From Streptomyces sp. DH37 (GTDB taxonomy: Bacteria; Actinomycetota; Actinomycetes; Streptomycetales; Streptomycetaceae): a DNA stretch of 63,704 nt. Where the stretch lies: assembly GCF_029813835.1 (NCBI RefSeq), contig NZ_JARVKV010000032.1:1-63704 (forward strand), in the 5' to 3' direction. Below, piece after piece: positions 52,327 through 60,555 of the stretch. The notes under the pieces were generated by a model. That model had not been told where the DNA came from. It ran no database searches and saw nothing but the letters and a program-made list of their open reading frames with translations. Within the stretch, counting starts at the first letter, position 1, and the number at the start of each line of letters is the position of its first letter. The position numbers and the translations under genes were made by a program.

Positions 52327-54132
52327 TCAGAAGACCGGAACCCCCTCACGCACCAGCCGCCAGCCGGCCGACGCGAACCGCGCCGGGTCGATCTCCCCGT
52401 TCGCCCGCACCCACGAGACGATCGTGTTCCGGATCTCCTCCGAGTCGGCCCACACCTGGCGCGCCGACGCGATGTGCGGGAAGTTCCCGCCCCCGTTCGC
52501 CCGGTAGTTGTTGACCGCCAGCACGAACCGGTCCCCGTCCGCCACCGCGCGCCCCTCGAAGGCCAGATCCACGATCCGCGACCCCGGCGCCCTGGAGACG
52601 TCCACGTCGTACGACACGCCGCCGACCACGTCGTAGTTGTAGTCCGGGATGCCGCCCGCGTTCGTCAGCTTCGCCGGATCGACCCCGGCCCCCACCGGGA
52701 CCCGCGCGTAGTAGCGCGCCGAGAACTCCAGGTAGTCCCTCAGCTGCGCACCCGTCACCAGGCGGGCCTCCAGCGTGTTCTCGAAGACGTACAGCCCCGC
52801 CACGTCCCGGATCGTCACCTCGCCCGCCGGGATCGCCGCCGACCGGGAAAAGCACGCCGCCTGCGACAGCACCGGCAGCCCCGCGTGCTCCGTGCCCGCC
52901 AGGGCCTCGCGCACCGTCTCGGCCTGCACGAAATTGACGAAGTCGATGATCGGGGTGTCCCGGTACGGCGCCTCGGCCGCCGACATCGCCCGCGCCGACG
53001 TACCGATCACCTGGTTGACGTAGGACACCACCCTCGCGTGCTCGTCCCCCAGCAGCCCCGTGATCGCCGGATCCTCCTCCACCGCGTTGGAGTTCAGGAC
53101 CTTCGCCGAGACCGACTCCACCTGCCAGCGGCCCCGGCCCCACACCAGCTCGAAGTCGAAGACCGTCAGCCGCTGGCCCCACTTCAGCGGCTCCGACAGC
53201 ACCACCGCGCGGCCCGTCGACGCGTTCACCACCCGGTGCTCGGCGATCTCGGCGTGCGCGTGGCCCACCAGGATCGCGTCGATCCCCGGCACCCGCTCGG
53301 CCACCAGCGCCGCCGCGTTCTCCACGTGCGGGAGCTGGTCGCCGTAGGAGGACGTGCCACTGGTGCCCGAGTGCGCCGAGACGACCACCACGTCCGCGCC
53401 CATCGACCGCAGCCGCGGCACCCAGTGGGCCGCCTGCTCCTCCAGACCGGGGAACGTCATCCTCCCCTGCACGTGCGCCTTGTCCCAGACGGCGATCCCC
53501 GGGTTGGTCAGACCCAGCACCGCCACCCTCACGTCCCGGCCGTACGGCGTGCGCAGCCTCCCCATCCAGTACGGCGGGAAGGCCGGCCGGCCGGTGACCG
53601 CGTCCAGCGCGTTCGCGCCCAGCAGCGGGAAGTCGCACTGCTCCTCGAACTTCCGCAGCAGCGGAATCCCGTAGTTGAACTCGTGGTTGCCCAGCGCCGC
53701 CGCGTCGTAGCCGATGGCGTTCATCGCCTGCGCCATCGGATGCACCGGGCCGTTCTCACCGGTGATCGGATCGACCTTGGCGTAGTAGTACGACAGCTGC
53801 GTGCCCTGGATGGTGTCGCCCGCGTCGATCAGCAGGGTGTTGCCGCGGCCCTTCTCCTCCCGCACGCGGTTCACCAGCGTCGAGATCTTGGCGAGCCCGA
53901 TGTCGTTGCGGCCCTTGTCGTCGTACTCCGCGTCGGTGAAGTAGTCCCAGTTGAAGACGTTGCCGTGCAGGTCCGTCGTCCCCAGCACGGAGAAGGAGTA
54001 CCGCTTCGGCGCCCTCCCCCGGCCGCGGCCGTCCTCCCGCGCACCGGCGGGCGCCGCGACCGCCCCCGCCAGGGCGGCGCCCGCCCCCGTCGCGGCGGTA
54101 CGGCCCAGGAAGCGTCTGCGGTCGAGCGGCAT
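52327..54132 (-). CDS. Secreted 5'-nucleotidase/2',3'-cyclic phosphodiesterase
   Basis: 601-aa exported phosphoesterase. The N-terminus MPLDRRRFLGRTAAT is a twin-arginine signal with an AGAREDG cleavage region near residue 32. The metallophosphatase domain shows LGTTDLHGN, DAGDTIQG, GNHEFNYG and GHAHAE; the C-terminal 5'-nucleotidase domain follows (FVNFVQAETVREAL, LAVNNYRANGGGNFP). It likely recovers phosphate and nucleosides outside the cell. GAGGAGAA precedes the ATG at 54132. Confidence 0.95.
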   Translation of the reverse strand: MPLDRRRFLGRTAATGAGAALAGAVAAPAGAREDGRGRGRAPKRYSFSVLGTTDLHGNVFNWDYFTDAEYDDKGRNDIGLAKISTLVNRVREEKGRGNTLLIDAGDTIQGTQLSYYYAKVDPITGENGPVHPMAQAMNAIGYDAAALGNHEFNYGIPLLRKFEEQCDFPLLGANALDAVTGRPAFPPYWMGRLRTPYGRDVRVAVLGLTNPGIAVWDKAHVQGRMTFPGLEEQAAHWVPRLRSMGADVVVVSAHSGTSGTSSYGDQLPHVENAAALVAERVPGIDAILVGHAHAEIAEHRVVNASTGRAVVLSEPLKWGQRLTVFDFELVWGRGRWQVESVSAKVLNSNAVEEDPAITGLLGDEHARVVSYVNQVIGTSARAMSAAEAPYRDTPIIDFVNFVQAETVREALAGTEHAGLPVLSQAACFSRSAAIPAGEVTIRDVAGLYVFENTLEARLVTGAQLRDYLEFSARYYARVPVGAGVDPAKLTNAGGIPDYNYDVVGGVSYDVDVSRAPGSRIVDLAFEGRAVADGDRFVLAVNNYRANGGGNFPHIASARQVWADSEEIRNTIVSWVRANGEIDPARFASAGWRLVREGVPVF

Positions 54133-54483
54133 GGTGATCGTTCTCCTCGGATCGGGGGCCCCGCGTGCGGCGGCGCGTGCGCACGGCCGCCCCGCGGCAG
54201 CGACGCGCGTAGAATCCGCCCCGCCGGCCGCTCCTGTCAACACGCGCCACCCACGTCCCACACGGCCGCCCCCACCGGGGAGGCCGCCGGCCCGGCCCCT
54301 GCGCGGACGGCCCGGAACCCCCTCGGAAAAGCCTTTCGCGCACACCGCGGGAACAGCCGGAAACGCTCATCCGAGCAACCGCCCGCCCATGACGGAAGTT
54401 GTCGACAACCCCTTGTATAACGGCCGTTGAACAGTGCTCCTCCCGCACTTCTCTACCTGCGGGTAAGTCATAGGCTCGACGCC
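54133..54483. other. Divergent promoter region of the nucleotidase and pyk
   Basis: 351 bp without a gene. It contains the perfect palindrome at 54398-54409, a TGTATAAC patch at 54413-54420 and TAGGCT at 54471-54476 just before pyk. The rest is GC-rich with no element I recognise. Confidence 0.5.
54398..54409. promoter_or_regulatory. 12-bp palindrome upstream of pyk
   Basis: GTTGTCGACAAC is a perfect palindrome directly followed, 4 bp on, by TGTATAAC, which could be a -10 region. An operator overlapping a promoter is plausible. Confidence 0.45.
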
Positions 54484-55917
54484 ATGCGCCGCGCGAAAAT
54501 CGTCTGCACACTGGGACCCGCCACCGACTCGTACGAGCAGATCAAAACGCTCGTGGAAGCCGGAATGGACGTCGCCCGCCTCAACCTCAGCCACGGCGGC
54601 CACGCCGAACACGAGGAGCGCTACCGCCGCGTGCGCCAGGCGTCCGAAGCGACCGGCCGCAGCGTCGGCGTCCTCGCCGATCTTCAAGGCCCGAAGATCC
54701 GGCTCGGACGGTTCCGGGAGGGCCCCGTACTCCTTGAACGCGGCGACGAGTTCACCATCACCACCGAGGACGTCGAGGGCGACCGCGAGCAGTGCGGCAC
54801 CACCTACGAGGGGCTCGCCGACGACGTCACGCCCGGAGAACTCGTCCTCGTCGACGACGGCCGCGTCGCCCTCAGGGTCACCGCCGTCGACGGCCCCCGC
54901 ATCCGCACCGAGGTCACCGAGGGCGGCATGGTCTCCGACCACAAGGGCCTCAACCTCCCCGGCGTCGCCGTCTCCGTGCCTGCCCTCTCCGACAAGGACG
55001 TCGACGACCTGCGGTGGGCGCTGCGCACCGGCGTGGACGTCATAGCCCTCTCCTTCGTCCGCAGCGCACGCGACATCGCCGACGTCCACCGCGTCATGAA
55101 GGAGGAGGGCCGCCACCTCCCCGTCATCGCCAAGATCGAGAAGCCCCAGGCGGTGGAGAACCTCCACGAGATCGTCGCCGCCTTCGACGGCCTCATGGTC
55201 GCCCGCGGCGACCTCGGCGTCGAAATGCCCCTGGAGTCCGTCCCGATGGTGCAGAAGCGCGCCGTCACCCTCGCCCGGCGCAACGCCAAGCCGGTCATCG
55301 TCGCCACCCAGATGCTCGACTCGATGATCGAGTCCTCCCGGCCCACCCGCGCCGAGGCCTCCGACGTGGCCAACGCCGTCATGGACGGCACCGACGCCGT
55401 GATGCTCTCCGGCGAGACCAGCGTCGGCAAGTACCCGGTCGAGACGGTCAAGACCATGGGCCGCATCGTCGCCGCGGCCGAGGAGGACATGCTCTCCCAG
55501 GGCCTGCGCCCGCTCAGCGAGGACGGCAAGCCCCGCACCCAGGGCGGCGCCGTGGCCCGTGCCGCGGCCGAGATGGGCGACTTCCTCGGCGCCAAGTTCC
55601 TCGTCGCCTTCACCCAGTCCGGCGACACCGTGCGCCGCCTGTCCCGCTACCGCTCGCCGATCCCCGTCCTCGCCTTCACCCCCGACCCCGCCACCCGCGC
55701 CCAGCTCAACCTCACCTGGGGCGTGGAGACCTTCCTCGGGCCCACCGTGCAGAGCACCGACGAGATGGTGGAGCAGGTGGACGAGCAGCTCCTGAGGATC
55801 GGCCGCTGCGAGGAGGGCGACAAGGTGATCATCACCGCGGGCTCGCCGCCCGGCGTCCCCGGCACCACCAACATGGTCCGCGTCCACCGCATCGGCGAGG
55901 GCCGCCCCGCCCGCTGA
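54484..55917 (+). CDS. pyk: Pyruvate kinase
   Basis: 477-aa glycolytic enzyme transferring phosphate from PEP to ADP. Marks are the start RRAKIVCTLGPATDS, ARLNLSHGGHAEH, the catalytic lysine in VIAKIEKPQAVENL near residue 215, GLMVARGDLGVEMP and the regulatory C-terminal domain ending ITAGSPPGVPGTTNMVRV. TAGGCT lies 7 nt before the ATG with no Shine-Dalgarno, suggesting a leaderless message. Confidence 0.98.
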   Translation: MRRAKIVCTLGPATDSYEQIKTLVEAGMDVARLNLSHGGHAEHEERYRRVRQASEATGRSVGVLADLQGPKIRLGRFREGPVLLERGDEFTITTEDVEGDREQCGTTYEGLADDVTPGELVLVDDGRVALRVTAVDGPRIRTEVTEGGMVSDHKGLNLPGVAVSVPALSDKDVDDLRWALRTGVDVIALSFVRSARDIADVHRVMKEEGRHLPVIAKIEKPQAVENLHEIVAAFDGLMVARGDLGVEMPLESVPMVQKRAVTLARRNAKPVIVATQMLDSMIESSRPTRAEASDVANAVMDGTDAVMLSGETSVGKYPVETVKTMGRIVAAAEEDMLSQGLRPLSEDGKPRTQGGAVARAAAEMGDFLGAKFLVAFTQSGDTVRRLSRYRSPIPVLAFTPDPATRAQLNLTWGVETFLGPTVQSTDEMVEQVDEQLLRIGRCEEGDKVIITAGSPPGVPGTTNMVRVHRIGEGRPAR

Positions 55918-55988
55918 TCCCGTCCACCCGTCTGCCCGTCCACCCGTTTCCCCGGCGCCTTCCCGGCCGACCCGGCCGCTCGCGAGCC

Positions 55989-56033
55989 GGAAGTCCCGGC
56001 CGCCGCCTCGCGCCAGCGGCGGCCGGGGCTTCC
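55989..56033. terminator. Hairpin between pyk and the endonuclease-like ORF
   Basis: An 18-bp stem with one G-T pair (55989-56006 with 56016-56033) ends in CCCC and sits between convergent genes. Confidence 0.75.
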
Positions 56034-56085
56034 CCGTCCGTCGTCCGTCCGTCGCCCGCCCGCAACCCGCCGGCGATCCGTCGGC

Positions 56086-56874
56086 TCAGTACTTGGGGCC
56101 GATGTGCGCGTCCATCAGCGCCACGGAGGCCCGGCGGGCGACGGAGACGTTGCACACGCCCGTACGGCGGTGCGTCGCCTTCCACTCGACCCCGACCCTC
56201 TCCAGGGCCTCGACGTAGATGCGCACGATGTCCTGAGACTTGTTGGCGAAGAAGTACCGCGGATATTCGTAGCGTTTGCGTTCTCCCCTCACGACCTTGG
56301 CCGTCCAGTTGGTGATCCTGCATCCGTCGGCATGGAGAAGGCCCCGGATCAGCTCCCAGGGGTGTTCGTTGACGATCCTCTGCTGCCAGGGCTCGAGCGC
56401 GATCGGCCGTTCGTACTTCTTGCCCCGGCCGTGTTGGGGGAACAGGCACCACAGATGCCGCGAGTAGATCTTCACGTTGTGACAGCCGGCTCTGCGGACA
56501 CGGCACACGGAGTTGTCGGGGAACACCGCCCGCATAGCGGCTTCACAGGCGTCCATCAGTCCGGGCCAGTCGTTCGAGCAGGCGATCATGAGGTTCGGTA
56601 CGCGGTGCGCGGAGTGTTGGATGATGTGGCCGTCTCCCAGATAGAGGCCGAGGAGATAGGCGTAAGCACTTTCGTCGAGGCCCCGGCCGTCGCAGCGGGG
56701 GCAGAGAGGGAAGGATCTTCCCGGTAGCTTTCCTCGCTTGGCTCGCTCCGTGTGGAGCCAGTAGCCGACGGTCCCAGCGGGCACGTTCAGTGCACGGGCC
56801 ACCTCGGCGTTCCTCGCGCCGCCCCGGAGAAGGGTGAGGGCTTTCCGACGGACCTCGATACCGTGAAATTCCAT
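56086..56874 (-). CDS. LAGLIDADG-type endonuclease-like protein with N-terminal HTH
   Basis: 262-aa protein. Residues about 5-45 form a helix-turn-helix (RRKALTLLRGGARNAEVARAL and VPAGTVGYWL), followed by a CPRC motif at 58-61. Two LAGLIDADG-like helices are visible: YLLGLYLGDG (about 73-82) and LIRGLLHADG (about 175-184), each ending in the acidic residue that binds catalytic metal. This is the layout of a free-standing monomeric homing endonuclease or a regulator derived from one. Codon use is less G/C-biased than in its neighbours, and no Shine-Dalgarno is visible. It ends 88 bp from tRNA-Leu. Confidence 0.78.
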   Translation of the reverse strand: MEFHGIEVRRKALTLLRGGARNAEVARALNVPAGTVGYWLHTERAKRGKLPGRSFPLCPRCDGRGLDESAYAYLLGLYLGDGHIIQHSAHRVPNLMIACSNDWPGLMDACEAAMRAVFPDNSVCRVRRAGCHNVKIYSRHLWCLFPQHGRGKKYERPIALEPWQQRIVNEHPWELIRGLLHADGCRITNWTAKVVRGERKRYEYPRYFFANKSQDIVRIYVEALERVGVEWKATHRRTGVCNVSVARRASVALMDAHIGPKY

Positions 56875-56962
56875 GCAACTACTGTGAGTGATGTCCTCTG
56901 GCCGTGGGGATGCGACGGCCAGGGTTCACGAGAACGTGGAGGTCCGTTTATGCGGATATGAG

Positions 56963-57045
56963 TGCCGGGTGCGGGATTCGAACCCGCACGCCCTCTCGGG
57001 CAATCGCTTTTGAGGCGATCATGTCTTCCCTTCCATCAACCCGGC
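56963..57045 (-). tRNA. tRNA-Leu(CAA)
   Basis: The minus-strand sequence folds as a class II tRNA: acceptor GCCGGGT/ACCCGGC with discriminator A, anticodon stem ATCGC/GCGAT with loop CTCAAAA (anticodon CAA, reading TTG), a long variable arm GCCCGAGAGGGC and a T arm GCGGG-TTCGAAT-CCCGC. CCA is not encoded. The D arm is the least regular part. It is not bldA, whose anticodon is UAA. Confidence 0.93.
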
Positions 57046-57137
57046 AGGGTGTCGCCCCGCGAGTGTACCGGGTGACCGGCCGCCTCATCAGGTAGGTAGG
57101 CTCATAGGCCCGACCTGGCCGGAAAACGAGGAGCCCA

Positions 57138-57809
57138 GTGAGCACCGCGGACATCCCCGAGCCCATCAGCACCGACGACGGAGCCGGCGCCGCCGGAGAG
57201 CGGGCGCACGTGCCTCCGGAGACGACGCGGGTCGTCATCGCCGAGGACGAGGCGCTGATCCGCCTGGATCTCAAGGAGATGCTGGAGGAGGAGGGCTACA
57301 CGGTCGTCGGCGAGGCCGGGGACGGGCAGACCGCCGTGGACCTGGCGCGGGAGCACCGCCCGGATCTGGTGATCATGGACGTGAAGATGCCCGTGCTCGA
57401 CGGGATCTCGGCGGCCGAGAGGATCGCCGAGGAGTCCATCGCCCCCGTGCTGATGCTGACCGCCTTCTCGCAGCGGGAGCTGGTGGAACGGGCGCGGGAC
57501 GCGGGTGCGATGGCGTACCTGGTGAAGCCGTTCAGCAAGAGCGACGTCGTGCCCGCCATCGAGATGGCGGTGTCGCGGTTCAACGAGATGAAGGTGCTGA
57601 GCCAGGAGGTCGCCGACCTCGCGCAGCGGCTGGAGACGCGGAAGCTGGTGGACCGCGCCAAGGGGGTGCTGCAGACGCAGTACGGTCTGTCGGAGCCGGC
57701 CGCGTTCCGCTGGATCCAGAAGACCTCGATGGACCGGCGGCTGTCGATGCGGCAGGTGGCGGAGGCCGTGATCCAGGACGCCGAGGAGAAGAAGCAGCAG
57801 CAGCGGTGA
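57138..57809 (+). CDS. pdtaR: ANTAR-domain response regulator (PdtaR-like)
   Basis: 223-aa regulator with a receiver domain (VVIAEDEALIRLDLKEML near residue 32, phospho-acceptor in LVIMDVKMPVLDG near 78, YLVKPFSKSD near 128) and a C-terminal ANTAR domain (about 160-218: RKLVDRAKGVLQTQYGLSEPAAF in part). ANTAR regulators bind paired hexaloop RNA hairpins and prevent termination. The partner kinase PdtaS is not nearby. GTG start at 57138. In mycobacteria this pair controls nutrient/NO responses; the streptomycete target set is unknown. Confidence 0.93.
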   Translation: MSTADIPEPISTDDGAGAAGERAHVPPETTRVVIAEDEALIRLDLKEMLEEEGYTVVGEAGDGQTAVDLAREHRPDLVIMDVKMPVLDGISAAERIAEESIAPVLMLTAFSQRELVERARDAGAMAYLVKPFSKSDVVPAIEMAVSRFNEMKVLSQEVADLAQRLETRKLVDRAKGVLQTQYGLSEPAAFRWIQKTSMDRRLSMRQVAEAVIQDAEEKKQQQR

Positions 57810-58296
57810 CCCCGCGCGGGCGCCGGCGGTCTCCGTGCGGTCCGCCGCGGGGGCGGCCGGGGGCGCCCGGGGGGGGACGCGGTGTCGGAGCGGCCGTTGC
57901 GTGTGCGGGGGCGCAAAGGGCGGTTCCGGCGCTTCGGAGCGCGGGCGAGCGCGGATGAGCTGGGGGTGAGAGGGCGGGAGGGGCCGGCCCGGTGGCCCTC
58001 TCGCCCGTATGCGGTCGCAAGTCGGCGGCGGTGGCGGGAATTTGGGGGATCCGGCTCGGAATTCGGCGGGTCCGACCCCTGATGATCTTTCCCTTTCTGT
58101 CCGTTCTCCGGTAAGGAGTGTTCTGTTTCCGGCGCATGGCGCAGGTCACAGGGAGATCACATCTGCCGCTCTCACCTATCTGGTCAGCTTCTGGGGCAAT
58201 AGATTCCGGGCCACACCGCACGTACGTACGTGCGGACCGCGACGCCGGAACAGTACGGCGATCATCGTGATCTGAGCGGGCTCCAGGGGGTTCCAC
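57810..58296. other. Intergenic region upstream of the Liv-type operon
   Basis: 487 bp. The first part (to about 58070) is GC-rich and carries no supported gene. From about 58075 to 58270 the DNA is AT-richer and should contain the operon promoter and leader, including the 20-bp palindrome at 58216-58235. Confidence 0.55.
58216..58235. promoter_or_regulatory. 20-bp perfect palindrome upstream of the binding-protein gene
   Basis: The half-site CCGCACGTAC is followed at once by its exact reverse complement. It lies 61 bp before the GTG of the amino acid binding protein, in the AT-richer leader region. It is a likely operator for a dimeric regulator. Confidence 0.6.
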
Positions 58297-59457
58297 GTGC
58301 TCAACAAGACCATCGTCAAGCTGGCCATTCCCATGGCCATTGGCGCGCTTGCGCTCACCGGGTGTGGCGGGGGAGACAGCGGAAGCGGCGATGCGTACAA
58401 GATCGCCTTCCAGGGCCCGCTCTCCGGCGACAACGTCCAGCTCGGCCAGAACATGGAGAACGGCATCAAGCTGGCGATCGACCAGGCGAACGCCAAGGGC
58501 GACCTCGGCTTCGAGATCGAGTACATGCCGGTCGACGACCAGGGCCTGCCGGACAAGGCGACGGCCGCCGCTCAGAAGGCGATCGACGACGAGAACGTCG
58601 TCGCGGTGATCGGTCCGGCGTTCTCGGGCCCGGCGGACACCGCCGCCGAGGTGTACGGCGCGGTCGGCCTGGCCGCGGTGTCGTCGTCGGCGACGCGTCC
58701 GGACCTGACCACCAAGGGCTACGAGACGTTCCTGCGCGCGGTGCCGAACGACAGCGCCCAGGGCGCCGGCATGGCGAAGTACCTGTCGAACGAGGTCAAG
58801 GCCAAGAAGGTCGTGGTGGTCGACGACAAGACCGACTACGGCATCGGCCTGGCGGACGTCGCGGAGAAGGACCTGAAGGCGGCCGGCGTCGAGGTGGTGC
58901 GCCAGAGCGTTCCGCAGAAGACCCCGGACTACAGCGCCGCGGCCAAGAACGTCACCAAGAACAAGCCGGACGCCCTGATCTACGCGGGCTACTACCAGGA
59001 CGCCGGTCCGTTCGCCAAGAAGCTCAAGGAGGCGGGCTTCGACGGCGTGGCGATGTCGGGTGACGGCACCAACGACGCGCAGTTCATCGAGCTGGCGGGC
59101 GACGCCTCGGACCAGTGGTTCCTGACCTGCCCCTGCACGGACGCCACCAAGGAGGACGCGACGAAGAAGTTCGCCGCGGACTACGAGAAGGAGTTCAAGC
59201 TGGCTCCGGGCACGTACTCGGCGGAGTCCTACGACGCCGCGATGATGATCATCGAGGAGATCAAGAAGCTCCACGAGGACGGCGGTGTCGAGCGCCAGGC
59301 GCTGGTGGACGCTCTGCGCGGGGTGAAGTACAAGGGCCTGACGAAGGAGTTCTCCTTCGACGACAAGGGCGAGTTCACCAACCAGACGATCTACCTGTAC
59401 CAGGTCAAGGGCGACGGCATCGAGTACCAGGGCAGCATCGACGAGCTGGCGGGCTGA
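58297..59457 (+). CDS. Branched-chain amino acid ABC transporter, binding lipoprotein
   Basis: 386-aa LivK-type binding protein (type I periplasmic-binding fold). A lipoprotein signal ends in the lipobox LTGC with Cys23 as lipid attachment site. Family marks are KIAFQGPLSGDNVQLGQNM, VVAVIGPAFSGPADTAAEVY and GDGTNDAQFIELAG. The GTG at 58297 follows AGGGGG by 6 nt. It delivers ligand to the downstream LivHMGF proteins. True ligand may be Leu/Ile/Val or another amino acid. Confidence 0.94.
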   Translation: MLNKTIVKLAIPMAIGALALTGCGGGDSGSGDAYKIAFQGPLSGDNVQLGQNMENGIKLAIDQANAKGDLGFEIEYMPVDDQGLPDKATAAAQKAIDDENVVAVIGPAFSGPADTAAEVYGAVGLAAVSSSATRPDLTTKGYETFLRAVPNDSAQGAGMAKYLSNEVKAKKVVVVDDKTDYGIGLADVAEKDLKAAGVEVVRQSVPQKTPDYSAAAKNVTKNKPDALIYAGYYQDAGPFAKKLKEAGFDGVAMSGDGTNDAQFIELAGDASDQWFLTCPCTDATKEDATKKFAADYEKEFKLAPGTYSAESYDAAMMIIEEIKKLHEDGGVERQALVDALRGVKYKGLTKEFSFDDKGEFTNQTIYLYQVKGDGIEYQGSIDELAG

Positions 59458-59475
59458 GCCTGCCGGCGCTTCCGG

Positions 59476-59511
59476 CCGGCCGGCGCGGCGGTTCCGCCCC
59501 GCGCCGGCCGG
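59476..59511 (+). terminator. Intra-operon hairpin after the binding protein
   Basis: A perfect 13-bp stem (59476-59488 with 59499-59511, 10-nt loop) in the 174-bp gap between binding-protein and permease genes. Such hairpins usually reduce read-through so that the binding protein is made in excess. Confidence 0.65.
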
Positions 59512-59631
59512 TGCGACACCCGGCGGACGCCGCCTCGCGGTGCGCGTCCGCCTCCGTGATCCTCGGGCCGCCCGCTTCCCCGGCGCAGAACGCATGGCCG
59601 GGCGGCACATTCCCACAAGGAAGACAGTTCG

Positions 59632-60555
59632 ATGTCCCTCAGTGAGTTCTGGGACTTCCTCGTCCTAGGGGTGGTGCTCGGCAGTCTCTACGCCGTCATC
59701 GCCATCGGCTACACGCTGGTCTACGGCGTGCTTCAGCTTCTGAACTTCGCGCACAGCGAGGTCTTCATGTTCGGCGGTTACGGGGGCCTGCTGGCCCTGA
59801 CCGCCCTGATTCCCGAGACGACGCCCTCCGGGATGGGCTCGGTCGCCTACGTGGTGATCGGCATGCTGGCGGGCGCCGCGCTGGGCGGCGCGGTGGCCTT
59901 CGGTCTGGAGCGGGTGGCGTACCGGCCGCTGCGCAGACACAACGCGCCGCGCCTGGTGTTCCTGATCACCGCGATCGGCGCCTCGTTCTTCCTGTACAAC
60001 CTGGCGGGCAAGCTGTTCGGCCGCAATCCGCTGCCGATGCCGTCGATGTACGAGAACAAGAAGGTGGTCAGCGTCTTCGGCGCGGAGCTGACCGTCACGC
60101 AGGTGCTGATCCTGGTGTCGGCGCTGGCGATGATGGTCGGCCTGGACTACGTGGTGAACCGCACGAAGATGGGTTCGGGCATCCGCGCGGTGGCGCAGGA
60201 CCCGGAGGTCGCGTCGCTGATGGGCGTGGACATCGACAAGGTGGTGTCCCGGACGTTCGTGCTCGGCGGTCTGCTGGGCGGTGCGGCCGGCTTCCTCTTC
60301 GGCACCAACAGCCAGGTCTGGTACACGATGGGCTTCCTGCCGGGCATCACGGCCTTCGCGGCGGCGGTGCTGGGCGGCATCGGCAACGTGCGCGGCGCGA
60401 TGCTGGGCGGCCTGGTGCTGGGCGTGGTGGAGACCATGACGGTGGGCCTGTGGGGTGACGACTGGCGCTACGTCGGTGCCTTCGTGGTGCTGGTGCTGGT
60501 GCTGATGGTCCGTCCGACCGGCATTCTCGGCGAGCGTGTGGGGAGGACGGCATGA
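59632..60555 (+). CDS. livH: Branched-chain amino acid ABC transporter, permease LivH
   Basis: 307-aa membrane protein with about eight segments. LivH marks are LGSLYAVIAIGYTLVYGVLQLLNFAHSE (in part GYTLVYGVLQLLNFAHS), GSGIRAVAQDPEVASLMGV with the EAA-like loop, and GGIGNVRGAMLGGLVLG. ATG at 59632 after AAGGAAGA. Forms the channel with LivM. Confidence 0.96.
   Translation: MSLSEFWDFLVLGVVLGSLYAVIAIGYTLVYGVLQLLNFAHSEVFMFGGYGGLLALTALIPETTPSGMGSVAYVVIGMLAGAALGGAVAFGLERVAYRPLRRHNAPRLVFLITAIGASFFLYNLAGKLFGRNPLPMPSMYENKKVVSVFGAELTVTQVLILVSALAMMVGLDYVVNRTKMGSGIRAVAQDPEVASLMGVDIDKVVSRTFVLGGLLGGAAGFLFGTNSQVWYTMGFLPGITAFAAAVLGGIGNVRGAMLGGLVLGVVETMTVGLWGDDWRYVGAFVVLVLVLMVRPTGILGERVGRTA

Noticed and set aside
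56962..57046. tRNA with acceptor TGCCGGG and discriminator C
   Set aside because: Shifting by one base gives a 7-bp acceptor GCCGGGT/ACCCGGC and discriminator A, which leucine tRNAs need.
57882..58082. 66-aa ORF between pdtaR and the Liv operon
   Set aside because: Arg/Gly low complexity, no ribosome-binding site, and third positions not more G/C-rich than the others.
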